NCBI RefSeq assembly: GCF_000275825.1
Contig: NZ_JH719942.1
Span: 1,490,575-1,554,574 of the forward strand
DNA length: 64,000 nucleotides
Direction: 5' to 3'
Source of the DNA: Saprospira grandis DSM 2844
GTDB lineage: Bacteria; Bacteroidota; Bacteroidia; Chitinophagales; Saprospiraceae
The stretch's first letter is position 1. Each line of letters begins with the position of its first letter. Shown one piece after another: positions 60,095-64,000 of this stretch. A program made the position numbers and the translations under genes. Below the pieces are notes generated by a model. It searched no databases, was not told the origin of the DNA, and saw nothing but the letters and a program-made list of their open reading frames with translations.

Positions 60095-61726
60095 TTAAAA
60101 CAACTGAATGAGTTGTCGGCCCCAAGCTTGGCCCTCCTTATACAGGACCAAATAGTAGCTTCCTTTGGGCAGTTGATTCAGGCTTAGCTGCGCCTGCTGT
60201 CCTTGAATTTGACCGCTTAGAATGCTTTGGCCCAAGCTATTGAGCAGTTGGTAATCTAATTCTTGCGCTTGATCCAGCTCAATTTGAATTTGACCTTGGC
60301 TAGGATTGGGATATAGCTTGAAGCTCTGCAGTTCTGTTTGCCAAACCGAAACAGCAGGATCATATTGGCAGCTGCTGCTACCTTCATTGGTACAATAACG
60401 AGCAGAAAACTCTTGGAGGTACCAGTTGGCAATTTCGGCATCATGGATAATGAGCGTATTTTCATCATTATCGTCCTCTGCCCCCTGCGACCAGTTATGA
60501 GAACCCGTGACTACTTGAGGATCAGAGTTGGGCGTATTGGCATCAATGATTGCATATTTGTGATGAATGTCATGAGGCTGATTATCAGCATAAACATCCA
60601 CACCTCCAGCATTTAAATCATTATAATCGCTACCTTGATCGCCAATATTCTCAATAATTCCAGCTACTTGCTCTCCAGACTGTTGACGGTCCAAAACGGC
60701 ATCTCTCAACTCATTGTTGGTAAAGGTCAGTAGGGCAAAAGAAACATCTCCACCCGCAGAAAGAACCGCATTTTTTATAGCTGTAGTAGTATTATCTGTA
60801 GGCGAGAAATACTGCTCAACCAATTTGCCGCCAATCATAAACAAATGCGGCGTATTATCGGCTTTTTGGCTGCCTGCACGGCTAGCCACCACATCAAAGG
60901 TAGTGCTTGTGCTCCCCCACATCTCATTAAACTCTATGCTATAGGCCTTGGCCAAAGTTTGGTCTTGGACCAAAACGACATTATTAAAATCGTCATAGAT
61001 ATTTCCAGAAGTCAAGTTCATCGAGCCGGTCCAAACGTAGCTATCATAGACAGATCCCGCATCAAAAATAAGAAATTTGTTGTGCATTAGCCCCGTAGTA
61101 TTCACTTCCTCATAAGGAAAGTTGGCATTGCTCAACGCACTGTTCGAGGTCCCATCATTAGCAATATAACGCACCACAACGCCTCTAGTTTGGGCATTGT
61201 TTAGGGCCGTTACAATGTTTGCTTGGTTGATATTATAGGCGGCCACATCAATGCTCGTTTGGGCGCTATCAATTCGCTTAATGAGCTCGGCAACAATAGC
61301 GGCTGAAGAGTTGTTAATATGCGGATAGGTTCCATTAGATACATTCACATCAATGCTCTTATTAAAGAAGATTTTGATCTGCCCAGTAGAGTTGGAGGCC
61401 GTAGCCATAATGGCCGTTTTGGTCGAGGGAATGGTGTCGCCGTTCCGAATCAAACTAGGGCGAACATAATAGACCTCGGCGGCTTGTAGGCCCGAAAGCG
61501 CTATTTGGTGGCTGCTCGCATTGGGACCAGCAGAAGAAAAGCCCATTTCTAGGCTAGGCGTTAGGCCATACTCCAAAATTCCCTCCCCCGACTGAGAGGT
61601 AGTGTAACTAACGCTAAATCCAGAATTGCTAATATTCGATTGTAGGGCCTCGCCAAAAATGACAAACTGAGCCGAAGCCCAGGGCGCAAAAGCCAGTACA
61701 AAAAGAATAGGTAGTAATGTTTTCAT
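60095..61726 (-). CDS. Secreted phospholipase D-like protein with T9SS sorting domain
   Basis: Protein of 543 residues from the ATG at 61726 (MKTLLPILFVLAFAPWASAQ), chosen because it begins the signal peptide. Two complete HKD motifs of the PLD superfamily are present: HNKFLIFD (H215) and HHKYAIID (second His 389), each followed by the usual G/S-containing segment (GSMNLTSG, GSHNWSQG). Such pairs hydrolyse phosphodiesters in phospholipids or nucleic acids. The last 80 residues are a type A sorting domain (FKLYPNPSQGQIQIELD), so it is exported by T9SS. Confidence 0.92.
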   Translation of the reverse strand: MKTLLPILFVLAFAPWASAQFVIFGEALQSNISNSGFSVSYTTSQSGEGILEYGLTPSLEMGFSSAGPNASSHQIALSGLQAAEVYYVRPSLIRNGDTIPSTKTAIMATASNSTGQIKIFFNKSIDVNVSNGTYPHINNSSAAIVAELIKRIDSAQTSIDVAAYNINQANIVTALNNAQTRGVVVRYIANDGTSNSALSNANFPYEEVNTTGLMHNKFLIFDAGSVYDSYVWTGSMNLTSGNIYDDFNNVVLVQDQTLAKAYSIEFNEMWGSTSTTFDVVASRAGSQKADNTPHLFMIGGKLVEQYFSPTDNTTTAIKNAVLSAGGDVSFALLTFTNNELRDAVLDRQQSGEQVAGIIENIGDQGSDYNDLNAGGVDVYADNQPHDIHHKYAIIDANTPNSDPQVVTGSHNWSQGAEDDNDENTLIIHDAEIANWYLQEFSARYCTNEGSSSCQYDPAVSVWQTELQSFKLYPNPSQGQIQIELDQAQELDYQLLNSLGQSILSGQIQGQQAQLSLNQLPKGSYYLVLYKEGQAWGRQLIQLF

Positions 61727-61813
61727 AAGTCGTGTTGGTTTTAAAATCAATTGGAAAGCTACAGCTATTTGTAGGGCCAAACAAAAGCCGCTCTTGTTTT
61801 TTTGTATTTTTTT

Positions 61814-61934
61814 GGGGCCTCAGCTGCGCTGCGCTTGCTGCGCTACGTTCCGGGGCTCGCAAGCCTGCTCGGCCCTTCGCGGGCTAAGCCCGCTCGGTCT
61901 GCGGCTGCGCCGCCCCCCTACACATCGCTAGGCC
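61814..61934 (+). repeat. GC-rich modular repeat, subfamily A, copy 22
   Basis: Forward copy after a T-tract. Variable stem GCGGGC-TAA-GCCCGC, second stem GCGGC-TGC-GCCGC, then CATCGCTAGGCC. The GGGG end faces the start of the reverse-strand PLD gene 87 bp away. Confidence 0.88.
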
Positions 61935-62054
61935 AAGCGCTCGACAAAGGCTGCCCAAGGGCAGCAAAAGCCAGTTGGACCAAAATAATGACGCTCCGCT
62001 TAGCTAAAAGGCTTGATTTTGCCAGAAGTTTACTAACTTTCATTTGTTCTTCCG

Positions 62055-62062
62055 TAATTTTG
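62055..62062 (+). promoter_or_regulatory. Candidate -7 promoter element of the HD-domain gene
   Basis: TAATTTTG matches TAnnTTTG and lies 38 bp before the ATG at 62101. Confidence 0.45.
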
Positions 62063-62100
62063 ATGCGAAGAACTTCATTTAGGACCTAAAGATAGAAAAT

Positions 62101-62661
62101 ATGCCAACGCCTGTAGATGTTTATCGTAGAGCTTTAGATTTTGCTGCTCGCGCCCATGCCGGGCAAAAAATGTCGGGTAGTGAATTGCCATATTTACTAC
62201 ACCTTGCTCATGTTGGAGCAGAAATTAACTTCGCCCTAGAAAATGAAGCCGAGGGTTTTGACGAAAACCTCTGCTTGCAGGTCGGCATCCTGCATGATGT
62301 TTTAGAAGATACCGACATCCTGCCCGAGGAGCTCGCCCGGGAGTTTAGTGAGGAAATTTGCTTGGCCGTGCAAGCCCTAAGCAAAAATAAAAAGCTGCCC
62401 AAAGCGCAACAAATGGCTGACTCTCTCCACCGAATCAAAGCCAACTCTAAAGAAACTTGTTTGGTCAAATTGGCCGATCGCCTAGTCAATATGAGCCCTC
62501 CCCCTCATTACTGGAGCGCCGCAAGAAGAAAAGCCTATCAAGAAGATGCCCGAATGATTTTAGAGGTTTTGGGCGGCACTCATGCCTATTTAGAGGCCCG
62601 CTTGGCAAAAAAAATTGAAGATTATTCTAATTATATCGGAGAAGAAGATGGCGGGCAATAG
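62101..62661 (+). CDS. HD-domain protein (RelA/SpoT hydrolase-like)
   Basis: Protein of 186 residues that resembles a stand-alone (p)ppGpp-hydrolase-type HD domain (HD_4). Metal ligands are visible in [31 protein letters not shown] (the HD pair) and [10 protein letters not shown]. There is no synthetase domain. It could degrade alarmones or another nucleotide; the substrate is uncertain. Its 3' end overlaps aroC by 14 bp. Confidence 0.88.
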   Translation: MPTPVDVYRRALDFAARAHAGQKMSGSELPYLLHLAHVGAEINFALENEAEGFDENLCLQVGILHDVLEDTDILPEELAREFSEEICLAVQALSKNKKLPKAQQMADSLHRIKANSKETCLVKLADRLVNMSPPPHYWSAARRKAYQEDARMILEVLGGTHAYLEARLAKKIEDYSNYIGEEDGGQ

Positions 62662-63724
62662 TTTTGGACGAATTTTTAAAATCACTACTTACGGAGAATC
62701 TCACGGAGCTGGAATTGGCGTCATCATTGACGGCTGCCCAGCTGGCCTCTTGCTAGATTTAGACCTCATTCGCCGCGATTTGGCCCGCAGACGACCCGGC
62801 CAATCCGCTATTGTTACGCAACGCCAAGAAACCGAAGAGTTTCAGATTTTATCGGGCCTCTTTGAGGGCCATACAACAGGCACGCCCCTACACATTTTTA
62901 TCCCTAACCAAAATGCTAAATCTAAGGATTATAGCGGCTGGGCCGATCTTTATCGCCCCTCTCATGCCGACTATAGCTATACCGCTAAATATGGCATCCG
63001 AGATTACCGCGGTGGGGGCCGCTCTTCTGCCAGAGAAACCGCCGCAAGGGTAGCCGCCGGAGCCATCGCTCGGCAGATTTTGGCCCAATATGATATTAAG
63101 ATTTGGGCCTATGTAAAAGCAGTGGGCGAAATAAAATGTACTCGCCCCTACTGGGAACTAGACCCCTCAGAAGTAGAACGAAATCCCGTTCGAGCAGCAG
63201 ATCCTAAAACAGCCCAAGCCATGGAAGCCCTCATCCGAGCCATCCGAAAAGCTGGCGATAGTATCGGGGGCCAAATTACACTGCTCATAGAGGGCGTCCC
63301 CCCCGGCCTAGGCGAACCCGTCTTTGATCGCCTCCAAGCCGATTTGGCCAAGGCTATGCTGAGCATCAATGCCTGTAAGGGCTTTGAATACGGCTCTGGC
63401 TTTGCCGGGACCAAAATGCGCGGCAGCCAACATAACGATCCCTTTGTCATGGAAGATGGAGAGGTCAAAACGACAACTAATTATTCTGGCGGAATACAAG
63501 GCGGAATTTCTAATGGAATGGATATCTATTGCAATTTGGCCTTTAAACCCGTAGCTACCCTCATGCAAGCCCAACAGACTATTAACCAAAAGGGCGAGCC
63601 AGTTACTTTAGCCGGCAAGGGACGCCACGACCCCTGTGTGCTCCCTCGGGCCGTCCCCATTGTAGAAGCTATGGCGGCTTTGGTTATCTTGGACCACTAT
63701 TTTATTCATCAGTCTCGCCTTTAG
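62648..63724 (+). CDS. aroC: Chorismate synthase
   Basis: Protein of 358 residues from the ATG at 62648 ([20 protein letters not shown]), the classic start; 33 bp of upstream open frame overlap the HD gene. It converts 5-enolpyruvylshikimate-3-phosphate to chorismate using reduced FMN, the last common step of aromatic amino acid synthesis. GESHG, the [12 protein letters not shown] and [12 protein letters not shown] motifs, [20 protein letters not shown] and [19 protein letters not shown] are present. It overlaps the HD-domain gene, so translation may be coupled. Confidence 0.97.
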   Translation: MAGNSFGRIFKITTYGESHGAGIGVIIDGCPAGLLLDLDLIRRDLARRRPGQSAIVTQRQETEEFQILSGLFEGHTTGTPLHIFIPNQNAKSKDYSGWADLYRPSHADYSYTAKYGIRDYRGGGRSSARETAARVAAGAIARQILAQYDIKIWAYVKAVGEIKCTRPYWELDPSEVERNPVRAADPKTAQAMEALIRAIRKAGDSIGGQITLLIEGVPPGLGEPVFDRLQADLAKAMLSINACKGFEYGSGFAGTKMRGSQHNDPFVMEDGEVKTTTNYSGGIQGGISNGMDIYCNLAFKPVATLMQAQQTINQKGEPVTLAGKGRHDPCVLPRAVPIVEAMAALVILDHYFIHQSRL

Positions 63725-63726
63725 CT

Positions 63727-64000
63727 ATGCTTTTACTTATTCTCCTCCCCATTAGCCTGAATATTTATGCCCTGATACAAATGTATTGGGATAAACGACA
63801 GGCCAAAAAAGACGCTTGGCGAGTTCCCGAAAAACAGCTGTTGCGCCTAGGTTTTTTGGGCGGCAGCTTGGGTATTTTAGCAGGCATTTATTGGTTTCGA
63901 CACAAAACCCGAAAACGCTCCTTTCTTTGGCGAGCTTGGACCGCCTTACTCTTGCACCTGCTTTTGTTGGGCTTCTTTTTATACTACTTCTATGGCTTAG
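63727..64000 (+). CDS. DUF1294 membrane protein, 3' end beyond the window
   Basis: An open frame from the ATG at 63727 runs to the window edge (91 codons, no stop). It reads MLLLILLPISLNIYALIQMY, then WDKRQAKKDAWRVPEKQLL, a GGSLGILAG helix and the diagnostic FRHKTRKRSFLW, followed by another hydrophobic helix. This is the DUF1294 pattern of small membrane proteins of unknown function. It starts 2 bp after the aroC stop codon and is probably cotranscribed. Most of the protein is present. Confidence 0.85.
   Translation, partial: MLLLILLPISLNIYALIQMYWDKRQAKKDAWRVPEKQLLRLGFLGGSLGILAGIYWFRHKTRKRSFLWRAWTALLLHLLLLGFFLYYFYGL

Overview
The window comes from a member of the Bacteroidota, most likely a Saprospira-like marine gliding bacterium; the genus is inferred from overall character and not proven. 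The sequence itself supports the phylum. Six proteins end in type IX secretion (T9SS) C-terminal sorting domains. There is an ECF sigma/FecR/STN regulatory set, and YidC has the large Bacteroidota form. Start codons lack Shine-Dalgarno sequences, and several starts are preceded by the Bacteroidota -7 promoter motif TAnnTTTG.

Layout. 1-4490: a reverse-strand run of ferredoxin, peroxiredoxin, ECF sigma, FecR and an STN/surface-repeat protein. 4.7-11.7 kb: reverse-strand genes for a sterol-desaturase-type enzyme, outer-membrane-like proteins, YceI, HutI, a thioredoxin-SPOR fusion and a methyltransferase. 11.75-12.75 kb: a gene-free stretch with a 42-bp tandem array. 12.8-18.5 kb: a TonB-dependent receptor and two T9SS cargo proteins. 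18.8-24.4 kb: three proteins I cannot assign. 24.6-32.9 kb: YidC, LptF/G, PAP2, a PLP decarboxylase, a DUF4240 protein and an LRR protein, followed by a candidate small RNA. 33-44.97 kb, reverse strand: a methyltransferase, a photolyase-like flavoprotein, a giant secreted metalloprotease, a T9SS cargo protein, HisS and ThiL. 45.2-55.3 kb: an MBL hydrolase, a Tol/peptidase-MA-like protein, a PorE-like protein, PorZ and a lipoprotein. 55.3-57.7 kb: HemC and HemA. 58.4-64 kb: WbqC, a metallopeptidase-like lipoprotein, a secreted phospholipase-D-like protein, an HD protein, AroC and a partial DUF1294 protein.

The genes group into core metabolism (hemA/hemC, aroC, hisS, thiL, hutI), envelope assembly (yidC, lptF/G, PAP2) and the T9SS export economy (PorZ plus five apparent cargo proteins). 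No tRNA, rRNA, phage, transposase or CRISPR locus was seen.

The most unusual content lies between the genes. A GC-rich modular repeat of about 120-160 bp occurs 22 times, 12 reverse and 10 forward, in intergenic space. Each copy has conserved linkers separated by stems whose sequence differs from copy to copy while remaining self-complementary. This covariation suggests selection on a folded RNA or DNA structure. The repeats have a fixed polarity relative to neighbouring genes and terminators. Two long composite versions each carry a 42-bp palindromic unit, which is single at 40.8 kb and amplified to 11 full copies at 11.9-12.4 kb. A structured candidate small RNA at about 32930-33034 has its own promoter motif and a strong terminator.
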